From Plantibacter sp. Leaf314 (lineage in GTDB: Bacteria > Actinomycetota > Actinomycetes > Actinomycetales > Microbacteriaceae), in contig NZ_LMOB01000001.1 in assembly GCF_001423185.1 (NCBI RefSeq), positions 2,738,016-2,802,015 on the forward strand: a stretch of DNA of 64,000 nucleotides, in the 5' to 3' direction. The translations under genes and the position numbers were made by a program. This document shows, in pieces, positions 19,280 to 27,637 of the stretch (its first letter is position 1; each line of letters starts with the position of its first letter). The notes below the pieces were generated by a model. It was given only the letters and a program-made list of their open reading frames with translations, was not told the DNA's origin and searched no databases.

Positions 19280-19789
19280 ATGAGCGCACCGGACGGATGG
19301 AAGCCGCAACCCCCTGCACCGCAGGAGGCGTACCCGCAGCAGCCCACTCCGCCGCAATCCGGGGCCGTGCAGCCGTACGTCCAGCCGTATCCGGCGCAGC
19401 CGTACGCGCAGCAGTACCCGGTACAGCAGTACCCCGTGCAGCCCTACGCGCAGCAGCCGTACGCGCAGCAGCCGTACGCGCAGCCGATGTATCCGGCCCC
19501 CTACCCCTACCCCCAGTCACCGCCGCGTGGACTGAGCATCTCCAGCATGGTGATCGGCCTGGTCTCCCTGTTCTTCGGGTTCACCTTCCTGCTCCCGATC
19601 GTCGGCTTCGTGCTCGGACTCATGGCGCTCAAGCGGGAGCCGACCGGTCGGGCCATGGCGATCACGGGCGTCGTCCTCAACGGACTGTTCCTCCTCGGGT
19701 GGGCGGCGCTCGTCGTGCTCTGGGTGTTCGTCATCGGCGGCCTGCTCGCCGGCGTCGGCGGCGCGGCCTCGACCGGCATCAGCGCCTAG
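19280..19789 (+). CDS. DUF4190-type small membrane protein with Pro/Tyr/Gln repeats
   Basis: A 169-aa protein. Residues 1-80 are a low-complexity tail of Pro, Gln and Tyr with repeated PYAQQ-like units; the remaining half has two transmembrane helices (about 85-113 and 125-155) typical of DUF4190 proteins. Such proteins are common in actinobacteria and have no assigned function; the tail may interact with cell-division or SPFH-type partners. The nearly exact short repeats in the tail suggest slippage-driven length variation. Confidence 0.8.
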   Translation: MSAPDGWKPQPPAPQEAYPQQPTPPQSGAVQPYVQPYPAQPYAQQYPVQQYPVQPYAQQPYAQQPYAQPMYPAPYPYPQSPPRGLSISSMVIGLVSLFFGFTFLLPIVGFVLGLMALKREPTGRAMAITGVVLNGLFLLGWAALVVLWVFVIGGLLAGVGGAASTGISA

Positions 19790-19815
19790 CGGGACCGGTC
19801 CGGTCGGCGACCCGG

Positions 19816-20712
19816 TCAGCCGGCGGGGACGACCGTGCTGACCATCGAGAGCACCACGGCGCCGTCGACCTCTTCGCGTTCGAGCCAGACCGCGATGCTC
19901 GAGAACTCGGTGAGCGAGGCGGCGTGCGTCCCGCCGCACGCGAGGACCGCCGGCCCGCCCGGCAGCTCGCAGTGCCACCGGCGGCGATCCGTGAGCTCGT
20001 CGCCGTCACGGTCGATCCGGACCGCTGCACCGCTGTCCAGCCAGCCGTCGAGGGTCTCGCGGATGCGTGCGCCGAGCGCCTCGAGGTCGTCGAGGGCGGC
20101 CGGGTCGAAGCCCTTCCGCCGGAGTGACTTGCCGATGCGGTAGCGGTCGGTCGACGCGTGCGGCGCGATCCTGGAGGACTCGCAGGCGAGCGCGTCGAAG
20201 TCCGGTGCGCCCAGGGTGTCGAGGACGACCTCCTTCCGCCAGGCGTCTGCGAGTGCGGCGTTCAGGGCGAGGGAGGCGAGGTGGCAGCCGGTGTGTCCGG
20301 CCGACAACGCGTGACGGGTGGCGGCGTCGACCTCGATGCGCGCCGTCGCGCCCTCGATCGCTCCGGCTGCGGTCGTCGCGTCGCGCGCAATGAGGTGGAC
20401 GACGAGGAAGGCCCAGCCCTCGGTGCCCTTCTTCACCGGGACGGCGTCGCCGAGGTACAGCTCGGTGCCGTCCGTCGCGCCCACGACACAGTCGAGCACC
20501 GCGACCTCCCGGCCGTCGTCACCGTCGCCGAACCGGATGGTCGCCTGATCGGCGGGCTGGTCGGGCCACGCGGCGTCGACGGGGTGGCAGGCCGTCTCGT
20601 CGAGCACGACGGCGACGCGGTCGCCGACGGTCTCGACGTGCAGCACCGTGCCCGTCGAGACGAGGGCTCCTGCGGGGTAGGTGACGCGCGTGTCCGCGGT
20701 GGGGAGGGTCAT
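19816..20712 (-). CDS. AlaX-like alanyl-tRNA editing / metal-dependent hydrolase
   Basis: A 298-aa free-standing relative of the alanyl-tRNA synthetase editing domain. The metal-binding pair HTGCH (HxxxH) near residue 140 and CGGTH (CxxxH) near 260 match the editing site that removes wrongly attached serine or glycine from tRNA-Ala. The N-terminal part (1-100) corresponds to the beta-barrel of the AlaX-II type. No catalytic aminoacylation domain is present. A TAGCGT hexamer ends 6 nt before the ATG, so the message is probably leaderless. Substrate specificity is inferred from motif only. Confidence 0.82.
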   Translation of the reverse strand: MTLPTADTRVTYPAGALVSTGTVLHVETVGDRVAVVLDETACHPVDAAWPDQPADQATIRFGDGDDGREVAVLDCVVGATDGTELYLGDAVPVKKGTEGWAFLVVHLIARDATTAAGAIEGATARIEVDAATRHALSAGHTGCHLASLALNAALADAWRKEVVLDTLGAPDFDALACESSRIAPHASTDRYRIGKSLRRKGFDPAALDDLEALGARIRETLDGWLDSGAAVRIDRDGDELTDRRRWHCELPGGPAVLACGGTHAASLTEFSSIAVWLEREEVDGAVVLSMVSTVVPAG

Positions 20713-20718
20713 GTCTCC

Positions 20719-20724
20719 ACGCTA
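20719..20724 (-). promoter_or_regulatory. -10 box, leaderless promoter of AlaX-like gene
   Basis: Reverse-strand TAGCGT, exactly 6 nt before the ATG at 20712. Confidence 0.45.
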
Positions 20725-20837
20725 GCGCGAGCGCCTCTGATGCCCGGAGTCCACTGTCAACCCCGGGAAACCGTGGAAGGTCCCCCGTAGAGTCACGGGA
20801 CACGGGGCGCGACGCGCTCCGCGGAGAGGAGTGCATC

Positions 20838-21203
20838 ATGACGGATCAGCAGGACCAGCGTTCAGGCGACGACCTCGCGACCGGTGAGGCCGGAGCCGAC
20901 CAGGAGGCCTGGGAAGGCGCCGACATCGACACGGCCGAGCTCGTGAGCTCCGACCAGACGACCGCCGGCTCGGGCTCGGACGGCTCGAGCCAGACCGTCG
21001 ACGGCACGGGCTCCGAGGACGCCGCTCCCGCCGAGGAGCAGGCGACCGAAGAGGCCGTCGAGACCCCGGCGCCGTCGACCGAGCTCGACGAGCCGCTGGG
21101 CGACGCCGACGCCGACGGTTCGACCGACCACCAGCCCGACTCGGGGCCCGCCTCCGAGGTCACCGATGACGCACGTGAGGTCTACGACACCGCTCCCGAC
21201 TGA
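20838..21203 (+). CDS. acidic low-complexity protein of unknown function
   Basis: A 121-aa protein made almost wholly of Asp, Glu, Ser, Thr, Gly and Ala, with no Cys, no hydrophobic helix and very few basic residues; it should be unstructured and strongly acidic. A clear GGAGAGGAG ribosome site lies 7 bases before the ATG, and a strong terminator follows at 21225, so the gene is probably real despite its composition. No family recognised. Confidence 0.65.
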   Translation: MTDQQDQRSGDDLATGEAGADQEAWEGADIDTAELVSSDQTTAGSGSDGSSQTVDGTGSEDAAPAEEQATEEAVETPAPSTELDEPLGDADADGSTDHQPDSGPASEVTDDAREVYDTAPD

Positions 21204-21224
21204 GCGATCACCGGAACGACGCCC

Positions 21225-21264
21225 GACGGGCCGTCCTCGTGCACCTGCACGACGGCGGCCCGTC
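21225..21264. terminator. bidirectional terminator between convergent genes
   Basis: Long stem built from GACGGGCC...GGCCCGTC outer arms and CTCGTGCA/TGCACGA inner arms around a 2-4 nt tip, between the acidic protein and the convergent YdcF gene. Confidence 0.75.
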
Positions 21265-21335
21265 GTGTCGTGTCGGGAGTTCCTCGCGGGGGCGGCCGGT
21301 GCTGCGTGCGAGGACGATCCCCGAGGAGGCCCCGT

Positions 21336-22364
21336 TCAGATCGGGAGCAGCGACCAGACGACGGCGAGCGCGACGAGGGCGGCCGCCCCGGCGATCGCCA
21401 GGCCGTTGAGTGCGCGGTGCTCCACCATGATCGCGACGTACTCGCGGAGGAACGCGCTCGGCACGTAGTACGCGGCCGTCGGCGAACCGATCACCTGCGC
21501 GTCGCTGCCGATGGACCGCGCGAGGAGGGCGGCGCGGAGGACGTGGTAGTTGTTCGTGACGACGAGGGTGTCACCGTCCCGGCCGCTCGACTCCTGCAGC
21601 TCGCGCGAGCGGAGCAGGTTCTCGCGCGTGCTCGTCGATTCGGTCTCGGGGAGCACGTCCGCCGGTTCGGCGCCGTTCGCGATGAGGTACTCCGCCATGG
21701 CGACGCCCTCGGGTCTCGGCTCGTCCTCCCCCTGGCCGCCAGAGGGGATCAGGAGCGGCCGGCGCGTGCCCGGACGTGCGGCGCGATGGATGCGGAGCGC
21801 GAGGTCCAGGCGGCTGCGCAGCAGGGGAGGGACTTCGCCGTCGATCAGACCTGAGCCGAGGATGACGACCACGTCGGGCGTGACGGTGTGCCGGAAGCGG
21901 CTGTAGACCAGGGAGTAGACGCCGAACGCCGCGAAGGTCGCCGCCGCGTAGAAGCACGCGAATCCGAGGAGGACCCCCACGGCGACGAGGAGGATCGCGG
22001 CCCAGGACGGGAGCGAGCTCAGGTCGAGTCCGAGCACGAGGAGGACGGCGAGCACCGGGAGGACGAGGATCGCGACCCCCGCGAAGAGCGAGAGGAGGTT
22101 GCCCAGGCTCCGTCCCTCGAGCCGGATCATGGTGATGCCGTTCCCGATGAGGAGCACGGCGAGCACGCCGACGAGCAGGACCGCGCCGAACGCCGCCAGC
22201 AGCACCGTGAACGGCGTCGTGCGGGAGGCCTCCGTGAGGAGGGCGACAAGCCCGCAGGCGATGGCTGCGACGAGGAAGACACCGTTGCGTAGGCGGCGTG
22301 CGTCGCGGCGTCGACTCGCGAGGTACAGCACGGCGAAGACGACGGCCGGGAGCAACATGATCAT
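21336..22364 (-). CDS. YdcF family (DUF218) membrane protein
   Basis: A 342-aa protein with five N-terminal transmembrane helices (about residues 1-160), a DUF218 domain, and a final helix near 318-340. DUF218 hallmarks: VVILGSGLIDGEVPPLL, the PSGGQGEDEP loop, ESTSTRENL and VVTNNYHVLRA. Relatives (ElyC/SanA-type) act in envelope polysaccharide biology, possibly on lipid-linked intermediates. The domain should face outside if the helix count is right. Possibly cotranscribed with the antiporter upstream (62 bp gap). Confidence 0.85.
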   Translation of the reverse strand: MIMLLPAVVFAVLYLASRRRDARRLRNGVFLVAAIACGLVALLTEASRTTPFTVLLAAFGAVLLVGVLAVLLIGNGITMIRLEGRSLGNLLSLFAGVAILVLPVLAVLLVLGLDLSSLPSWAAILLVAVGVLLGFACFYAAATFAAFGVYSLVYSRFRHTVTPDVVVILGSGLIDGEVPPLLRSRLDLALRIHRAARPGTRRPLLIPSGGQGEDEPRPEGVAMAEYLIANGAEPADVLPETESTSTRENLLRSRELQESSGRDGDTLVVTNNYHVLRAALLARSIGSDAQVIGSPTAAYYVPSAFLREYVAIMVEHRALNGLAIAGAAALVALAVVWSLLPI

Positions 22365-22425
22365 GTCCTCATCCTGCCCGACGGTCCGTCCCGGCCCGAT
22401 CCTCCGCCTCGGATCGCGTCGACCG

Positions 22426-24006
22426 CTACGATCGCGGTGGTTTCGGCGTCATCGCCTTGAGGGTCGCCTCCTCGGCGTCGATGGCGGCCAGGACCGCGGC
22501 GACGGCCGGCTCCTGGTAACGGCCCTCCGCGCGCGCGGCGAGGAGCGCCTCCCGTTCCGCGGCGATCATCTGTCGGCGCAGGCGGGCGAACGCGATGGTG
22601 CGGAGTTCCGAACCGTCCCCGGTGTACTGCTCGAGCGCATTGGCCACGAAGCTCGCATTGGTCCGCAGGCGGGTGAGCACCTGTTCCTCGTCGGCGTCCG
22701 TCGTCAGCTCGTCGAGGCGGGACAGGCCGGCCGTCTGGACCTCCGCCATCAGCATCAGCTGCTCGACGCGCTCCTGGCTGTGGTTCGGCGGCGGGAGGTG
22801 GAGTGCGCGGATGATCGCCGGCAGCGCGAGCCCCGAGAGGAGGGTGCCGACGACCACGACGAACGCCAGGAACTGCAGGAACTCGCGGGAGGGGGTGTCC
22901 TCCGGGAGCAGGAACACGGCGGCAAGGGTGACCACGCCGCGGACACCGGCTGCGGAGACGGCGATCCCGTTCCCCCACGACCAACTGCGTTCACGGAGTC
23001 GTCTGGGCCCGAGGCGGTAGATCGCCGTGACCGTCATCTCCCAGACGAAGCGCGAGACGATGAGCGCCGCGAGCACCCCGACACTGATGAACACGGTCGG
23101 CCAGAGCCCCGGTCCGGTCTGGATCGCTCCCTCGAGGATGCCTGCCAGGTTGAGGCCGATGAACAGGAAGACGGCGTTCTCGAGCAGGAACTGGATGGTG
23201 CGCCAGTTGAGCGACTCCGCGATGCGTGCCTCGGCCGATTGCACGATGGGCGCCCGGTAGCCGAGCAGCAGGCCGGCCGAGACGACGGCCAGCACGCCGG
23301 AACCGTGGATCGCCTGCGCCAGGAGGAACGCGAGGAACGGGGTGATCAGCGACAGGCAGGTGTCGAGCACTGGTGCGCGCAGGCGTCGGCGGACCTCCGA
23401 GAGGATCCAGCCGACCGCGAGACCGACGCCGACACCGGCGACGACCTCGATGACGAACTCACCGGCGATCATCACCGGGTTGACGACGCTCGTGATGGCG
23501 AGGATCGAGGCGTTGAGTGCGACGAGCGCGGTGGCGTCGTTCAACAGGCTCTCGCCCTCGAGGATGGTGAGCACCCGCCGGGGGAGTCCGAGACGGCCGG
23601 CGATCGCGCTCACGGCGACGGCGTCGGTCGGGGCGATGACCGCCGCGAAGGCGAAGGCGGCGGCCAGGGTGATCGAGGGGATGAGCAGCCAGCTCGCGAA
23701 CCCCACCGAGACGACGGTGAACGCGACGGCGCCGACGGAGAGCAGGATGATGCCGTCGTTACGGGCGCGGATGTCGATGAGGGAGATGCGGATCGCGGAG
23801 GCGAACAGGAGCGGGGGCAGCAGGCCGTAGAGGATGAGGTCCGGTTCGATCTCGACGGTCGGGACGGCGGGGATGAACGACGCGACACCGCCGACGAGCA
23901 CCAGGGCGACCGGGGCGGAGACGCCGGCTCGGCCGGACAGACCCGACACCGTGACGGTGACGACGACGAAGACGACGATCCATGAGATGAGGGCGACCGG
24001 ATCCAT
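22426..24006 (-). CDS. Na+/H+ antiporter, CPA1 family (NhaP/NHE type)
   Basis: A 526-aa monovalent cation/proton antiporter. About 12 transmembrane helices fill residues 1-400, with the ion-binding core in APTDAVAVSAI and the LEGESLLNDATALVAL motif that defines CPA1 exchangers. A cytoplasmic C-terminal helical region of about 120 residues follows, common in regulated members. It exports Na+ (or K+) in exchange for protons at the plasma membrane. Confidence 0.93.
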   Translation of the reverse strand: MDPVALISWIVVFVVVTVTVSGLSGRAGVSAPVALVLVGGVASFIPAVPTVEIEPDLILYGLLPPLLFASAIRISLIDIRARNDGIILLSVGAVAFTVVSVGFASWLLIPSITLAAAFAFAAVIAPTDAVAVSAIAGRLGLPRRVLTILEGESLLNDATALVALNASILAITSVVNPVMIAGEFVIEVVAGVGVGLAVGWILSEVRRRLRAPVLDTCLSLITPFLAFLLAQAIHGSGVLAVVSAGLLLGYRAPIVQSAEARIAESLNWRTIQFLLENAVFLFIGLNLAGILEGAIQTGPGLWPTVFISVGVLAALIVSRFVWEMTVTAIYRLGPRRLRERSWSWGNGIAVSAAGVRGVVTLAAVFLLPEDTPSREFLQFLAFVVVVGTLLSGLALPAIIRALHLPPPNHSQERVEQLMLMAEVQTAGLSRLDELTTDADEEQVLTRLRTNASFVANALEQYTGDGSELRTIAFARLRRQMIAAEREALLAARAEGRYQEPAVAAVLAAIDAEEATLKAMTPKPPRS

Positions 24007-24106
24007 GTGGGGATTGTCCCACCTGCCGGAGCGTCAGGACCCGTCCGATCGTCCGGACTCGTACCGGTGCCCGTGCTGGTATCGGTGATGCCGGTCGGCG
24101 CATGAC

Positions 24107-24141
24107 GACGCCCCCGCACGGTCAAGCCGTGCGGGGGCGTC
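24107..24141 (-). terminator. strong hairpin terminator
   Basis: Perfect 15-bp stem (arms 24107-24121 and 24127-24141) with a 5-nt loop, 20 bases past the end of the small reverse-strand ORF at 24162 and before the antiporter. It should insulate the two transcripts. Confidence 0.75.
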
Positions 24142-24161
24142 GGATGGAGCGGTGCGGCGAC

Positions 24162-24332
24162 TCAGCCGCGGCGGTTCGAAGCGCTGTTCGAGGTGCGCGA
24201 CGTGGAGCCTGTCTCGGGCGTGCGCAGGCCGAAGCGGAAGGTGAGCTTGTCGGTCGAGTGACCGCGGCCGTGGACGACGGTGCCCGAGGAACGGTTGGAG
24301 GACGCTGGGGTCCGAGTCTGGGTGATGGACAT
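24162..24332 (-). CDS. small basic protein of unknown function
   Basis: A 56-residue ORF rich in Ser, Thr, Arg and Asn, with a central DKLTFRFGLRTPETG segment and no membrane helix. An AUG with a GAGATCC site upstream and a near-perfect terminator just past the stop support expression. I do not recognise the family. Longer in-frame forms extending to 24698 exist but have no better start. It lies downstream of the hairpin-rich region 24670-24898. Confidence 0.5.
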   Translation of the reverse strand: MSITQTRTPASSNRSSGTVVHGRGHSTDKLTFRFGLRTPETGSTSRTSNSASNRRG

Positions 24333-24839
24333 GATGGATCTCGATTCTGATGTTGCGGATGATGGATGAGCCGGATCCAGAAGGGGAATGCGACGACGAT
24401 CGCGGCTGGTCGCATGGATGAAGCGACGAGACCGACCGGAGTGCAGCTGGGCCGTCATGCGGCCGTGCTGGTCGGCTGGGGCCGTCCGGTGGATCGTTGT
24501 TCGCCGTTCTGGGAAGCGGCAGGTGGTGTAGATGTCGGGAGCATCGGCGGATCCGTGGAGGTGTGGACTCTGCACACGGAAGCCGGTTGTGACATCGGCA
24601 CTCAGGGAGAAACAGTACGTTGCGAAGCTGAGAAGAACCTGTGAGTGTCGATGTCTGGGAGGCTGCCGGTGTCGATGCCCGAGCCCGGACCCGGGCATCG
24701 ACAGGCGACCGACGGTGTCGCGGAGCTTCGGGTCACCGAACCTAGGGGAAGGGGTGACCCTATCTCCCGCGCGCTCGAAGGGGTATCGAGCTCGGGAGGC
24801 CGGAGGGCGATCGCGGGGGTCGATCGGTTACCGGTGGTC

Positions 24840-24860
24840 CTGTCGGAAAAACTCCGACAG
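24840..24860. terminator. hairpin in sugar-operon 3' region
   Basis: CTGTCGGA / TCCGACAG 8-bp stem with a 5-nt loop, 53 bases past the aldolase stop. Confidence 0.45.
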
Positions 24861-24874
24861 CAGATATATTAACA

Positions 24875-24898
24875 GCTCAGCGAGCGACGTTGCTGAGC
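24875..24898 (-). terminator. terminator of the aldolase operon
   Basis: GCTCAGC / GCTGAGC 7-bp stem, 10-nt loop, followed on the reverse strand by TGTTAATATAT, a T/A-rich tail. Lies 15 bases after the aldolase stop. Confidence 0.6.
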
Positions 24899-24912
24899 GT
24901 CGCCTGTGAAGC

Positions 24913-25752
24913 TCAGTCGGTCGCGAGGAGGCGCAGGATCCGAGCGGTCTCGTCCGCGACCGCCTGTCGACCGGCGCGGACGTAGGTGCGGGGGTCGACC
25001 AGCTCGGGGCGTTCGTCGAGGACACCCCGGACGGCCCGGGTGAACAGGCCGTTCAGGTGCGTGGACAGATTGATCTTCGTCATCCCCGACCGGACGGCCG
25101 CGCGGAGCTCGTCATCAGGGAGGCCGGAGGATCCGTGCAGGACGAGCGGTACGGCGACCGACTCACGGAGTCGTCGGATGAGGTCGTGGTCGACGGCCGC
25201 TTCTCGGCTCGTCATGGCGTGCGAGGTCCCGACGGCCACGGCGAGTGCGTCGACGCCGGTCGCGGCCACGAACGCGGTCGCCTCGGCAGGCACGGTGCGG
25301 GCTCCTGGCGCGTGGACACCGTCCTTCCCGCCCACCTCACCGAGCTCGGCCTCGACGGCGACGCCACGCTCGTGGCAGAAGTCGACCATCTCCTTGGTGG
25401 CGCGCACGTTGTCCTCGTAGGGGAGGGTCGAGGCATCGAACATGACGCTGTCGACCCCGAGCTCGACCCCTTCGCGGATGAGCTCCGCCGACTCGACGTG
25501 GTCGAGGTGCACGAGGACCGGCACGGTCGCCGCCCGGGCGATGGCCAGCGAGGCGAGCGTGATGGGGGCGAGCGAGCCGTGGTACCGCACGCAGTTCTCG
25601 CTGATCTGCAGGATGACCGGCAGTCCCGCTTCCTCGGCACCGGCGACGATGGCCTCGGCGTGCTCGAGCAGGACGACGTTGCACGCGGCGATCCCCGCGT
25701 TCGACGTCGATGCGTGGCCGAGGAGGGTGGTGAAGTCGATGGCGGTGGTCAT
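24913..25752 (-). CDS. class II aldolase (tagatose/fructose-1,6-bisphosphate aldolase, GatY/KbaY-like)
   Basis: A 279-aa zinc-dependent class II ketose-bisphosphate aldolase that splits tagatose- or fructose-1,6-bisphosphate into dihydroxyacetone phosphate and glyceraldehyde 3-phosphate. Motifs: HLDHVESAELI (catalytic Asp and Zn His), AELGEVGGKDG, VGTSHAM (Zn His), LHGSSGLPDDEL (Zn His) and KINLSTHLN. At about 280 residues it is closer to GatY/KbaY than to longer Fba enzymes. It is last in the SIS-ROK-PfkB-aldolase operon (start overlaps the PfkB stop by 4 bases), so tagatose-1,6-bisphosphate is the more likely substrate. Confidence 0.88.
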   Translation of the reverse strand: MTTAIDFTTLLGHASTSNAGIAACNVVLLEHAEAIVAGAEEAGLPVILQISENCVRYHGSLAPITLASLAIARAATVPVLVHLDHVESAELIREGVELGVDSVMFDASTLPYEDNVRATKEMVDFCHERGVAVEAELGEVGGKDGVHAPGARTVPAEATAFVAATGVDALAVAVGTSHAMTSREAAVDHDLIRRLRESVAVPLVLHGSSGLPDDELRAAVRSGMTKINLSTHLNGLFTRAVRGVLDERPELVDPRTYVRAGRQAVADETARILRLLATD

Positions 25753-26762
25753 GGGGTCACTCCCGGGTGATCTGCGGCGGATTCGGACGGTGTGGTGGAC
25801 GACGGTGTCGGCACCGCGGATGGTCCGGTGGTGGAACGGATGTTTGGGGCGATGAAGCTGCGGAACGCGTCGAGGTCGATCGATCCGGCGACGGGCTCCA
25901 GCACGGCCGCTGCTCCGGCGGCGGCGGCAGTCCGCAGCGCCTCGGGGAGGGTGTCTCCGGCGAGGAGGGCTGCGACGAGTCCGGCGGTCGCGGCATCGCC
26001 GGCCCCGGTCGGGTTGCCGCGCACGCCGGGGACGGCCGGCACCTCGTACTCGCCCGCCGCGTCTCCGGCGGTGAGTCCGTCGGCGCCGCGCGAGATGACC
26101 ACGGTGCCGGCGCCGAGCGCGAGGAGGGCTGCACGGGCGGCGGTGAGCGTGGAGGTACCGGTCGCCTCAAGGGCCTCTTCGAGGTTGGGTTTGAGGATCG
26201 TCGCCCCGGCTCTCGCGGCGGCGAGCAACGCCGGCCCGCTGACGTCGACGACGACCGGGACACCCGCGTCGACGCCCACTCGCAGGATGGAGGCGACGAC
26301 GGTGTCGGGGGTGTTCGGCGGCAGGGAGCCGGAGAGGACGAGCATGCTCGCGCCCTGGACCGCGATCGCGAGTTCGGTCGTCACCGCGGCCCATTCCTCG
26401 GGCGTCACCGCCGGCCCGGCCTCCGCGAACAGGGTGGGGTGGTGGTGGCCGTCGACCACCGCGACCGTCGAACGCGTCTCGTCGGCGAGGGAGACCACGC
26501 GGGTGGCGAGTCCGTCCGACTCGAGGGCGGTCCGGAGCCACGAGCCGGAGGAGCCGCCGAGGGGGAGTACCTGCACGGTGGGGATGCCCAACATCGCGAG
26601 GACGCGGGCGACGTTGACGCCTTTCCCGCCGGCGCGTCGGACGATGGAACCGACGCGCTGCGTCACGCCGATCTGCTGCTCGGCGACCTCGTAGGTGATG
26701 TCCACGGCGGGGTTCGGCGTCACGATGACGACCTGGCCGCCGTCGAGGCTCGGCGTGGTCAT
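25749..26762 (-). CDS. PfkB-family hexose-phosphate kinase (1-phosphofructokinase/tagatose-6-phosphate kinase type)
   Basis: A 337-aa ribokinase-family sugar kinase. N-terminal TPNPAVDITYEV is the signature of the FruK/LacC subgroup; RAGGKGVNVARVLAMLG is PfkB motif 1 and GNPTGAGDAATAGLVAAL is motif 2 with the catalytic Asp. Expected to phosphorylate tagatose 6-phosphate or fructose 1-phosphate at the other end, feeding the adjacent aldolase. Start ATG overlaps the ROK stop (ATGA). Slightly longer than typical (about 310) through a C-terminal Pro/Ser/Thr-rich tail. Confidence 0.88.
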   Translation of the reverse strand: MTTPSLDGGQVVIVTPNPAVDITYEVAEQQIGVTQRVGSIVRRAGGKGVNVARVLAMLGIPTVQVLPLGGSSGSWLRTALESDGLATRVVSLADETRSTVAVVDGHHHPTLFAEAGPAVTPEEWAAVTTELAIAVQGASMLVLSGSLPPNTPDTVVASILRVGVDAGVPVVVDVSGPALLAAARAGATILKPNLEEALEATGTSTLTAARAALLALGAGTVVISRGADGLTAGDAAGEYEVPAVPGVRGNPTGAGDAATAGLVAALLAGDTLPEALRTAAAAGAAAVLEPVAGSIDLDAFRSFIAPNIRSTTGPSAVPTPSSTTPSESAADHPGVTP

Positions 26763-27637
26763 CGTGCCGTGACCAGACGTCGGGCGAGGATGCCCGCACC
26801 GACCGTTGCTGCCTCGTCGCCGTGACGGGCGGGCAGGATCGCCGGCACACGCACGATCGAGAGCCGTTCCCGCAGGGCGCGTTCGAGTGGTTCGAAGAGG
26901 GCTGGGCCGGCGAGGGCGAGTCCGCCGCCGACGACGATGGCGGCCGGTGCGGCGACGACGGTGATGCCCGCCAAGGCCTCCGCGAGCGCGCCGATCGCGT
27001 CGTTCCAGATCGCGACGGCCGGAGCCTCACCACGAGCGGCCGCATCGGCGACGGTCTTGGCGTCACGGGTGCCGGCGCGCCTCGCGATACCGCCGGCCGA
27101 CGCGAGCTCCTCGACGCGGAGTCCGCGGTGCGGTCCGTCCTGGATCACGCGCTGCCCGATCTCGCCCGCCCAGCCGCCCCCGGCGAAGGGGACGCCCCCG
27201 ATGACGAGCGCCGAGGCCAGGCCGGTGCCGACGGGGACGAACGCGATGGTGCCGTGGATCCCCGCCGTGGCCAGGGACACCGCCTCGGCGAGGGCGCCGG
27301 CGCGGACGTCCTGACCGAATGCGAGCGGGACGTCGAGCGAGGGGCGGAGCAGTTCCGGGAAGGCCAGGTCGCGCCAGCCCAGGTTGACGGCGTGGATGCA
27401 GACGCCCTGTTCCTCGTCGACCACGCCGGGGACGACCACGCCGACCGCGACCGGTGGCGAGACGGCGTGCGCGGTCTCGACGAGGCGGAGGACGACGTCC
27501 CTCGTCCGGCTGCCGGACGGGTCGTCGACCGGGGTCGCCTCGCGCCAGCGCCCGAGGACCGTGCCGTCGGCCGTCGTCAGTGCGGCTTTGACGCCCGTCC
27601 CGCCGACGTCGACCCCGAGGACCGCTCCGGCGGTCAC
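26759..27637 (-). CDS. ROK family sugar kinase lacking the zinc motif
   Basis: A 292-aa ROK-type kinase with the phosphate-1 motif GVDVGGTGVKAAL at the N-terminus and a FGQDVRAGALAEA segment holding the catalytic Asp. In place of the usual ROK Cys/His zinc-binding loop (CxCGxxGCxE) the sequence reads GQRVIQDGPHRGLRVEELAS, so it belongs to the zinc-free branch. In this operon it probably phosphorylates the imported sugar. GTG start overlaps the SIS gene stop by 4 bases. Substrate unproven; galactosamine, N-acetylgalactosamine or a ketose are candidates. Confidence 0.83.
   Translation of the reverse strand: MTAGAVLGVDVGGTGVKAALTTADGTVLGRWREATPVDDPSGSRTRDVVLRLVETAHAVSPPVAVGVVVPGVVDEEQGVCIHAVNLGWRDLAFPELLRPSLDVPLAFGQDVRAGALAEAVSLATAGIHGTIAFVPVGTGLASALVIGGVPFAGGGWAGEIGQRVIQDGPHRGLRVEELASAGGIARRAGTRDAKTVADAAARGEAPAVAIWNDAIGALAEALAGITVVAAPAAIVVGGGLALAGPALFEPLERALRERLSIVRVPAILPARHGDEAATVGAGILARRLVTAR

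Larger units (their letters stand above)
24333..24912. other. hairpin-rich non-coding stretch
   Basis: 580 bases with no convincing gene. It holds inverted repeats at 24670-24703 (12-bp perfect stem, 10-nt loop), 24730-24760 (8-bp stem), 24774-24790 (5-bp stem), 24840-24860 (8-bp stem, AAAAC loop) and 24875-24898 (7-bp stem). An AT-rich patch (24862-24872) is unusual for this genome. The last one or two hairpins probably end the aldolase operon; the others are unexplained and may belong to a structured RNA. Confidence 0.5.

Noticed and set aside
20838..21203. dismissal of the acidic ORF as random
   Set aside because: I kept it as a gene because of its strong ribosome site and terminator, though composition alone would have argued against it.
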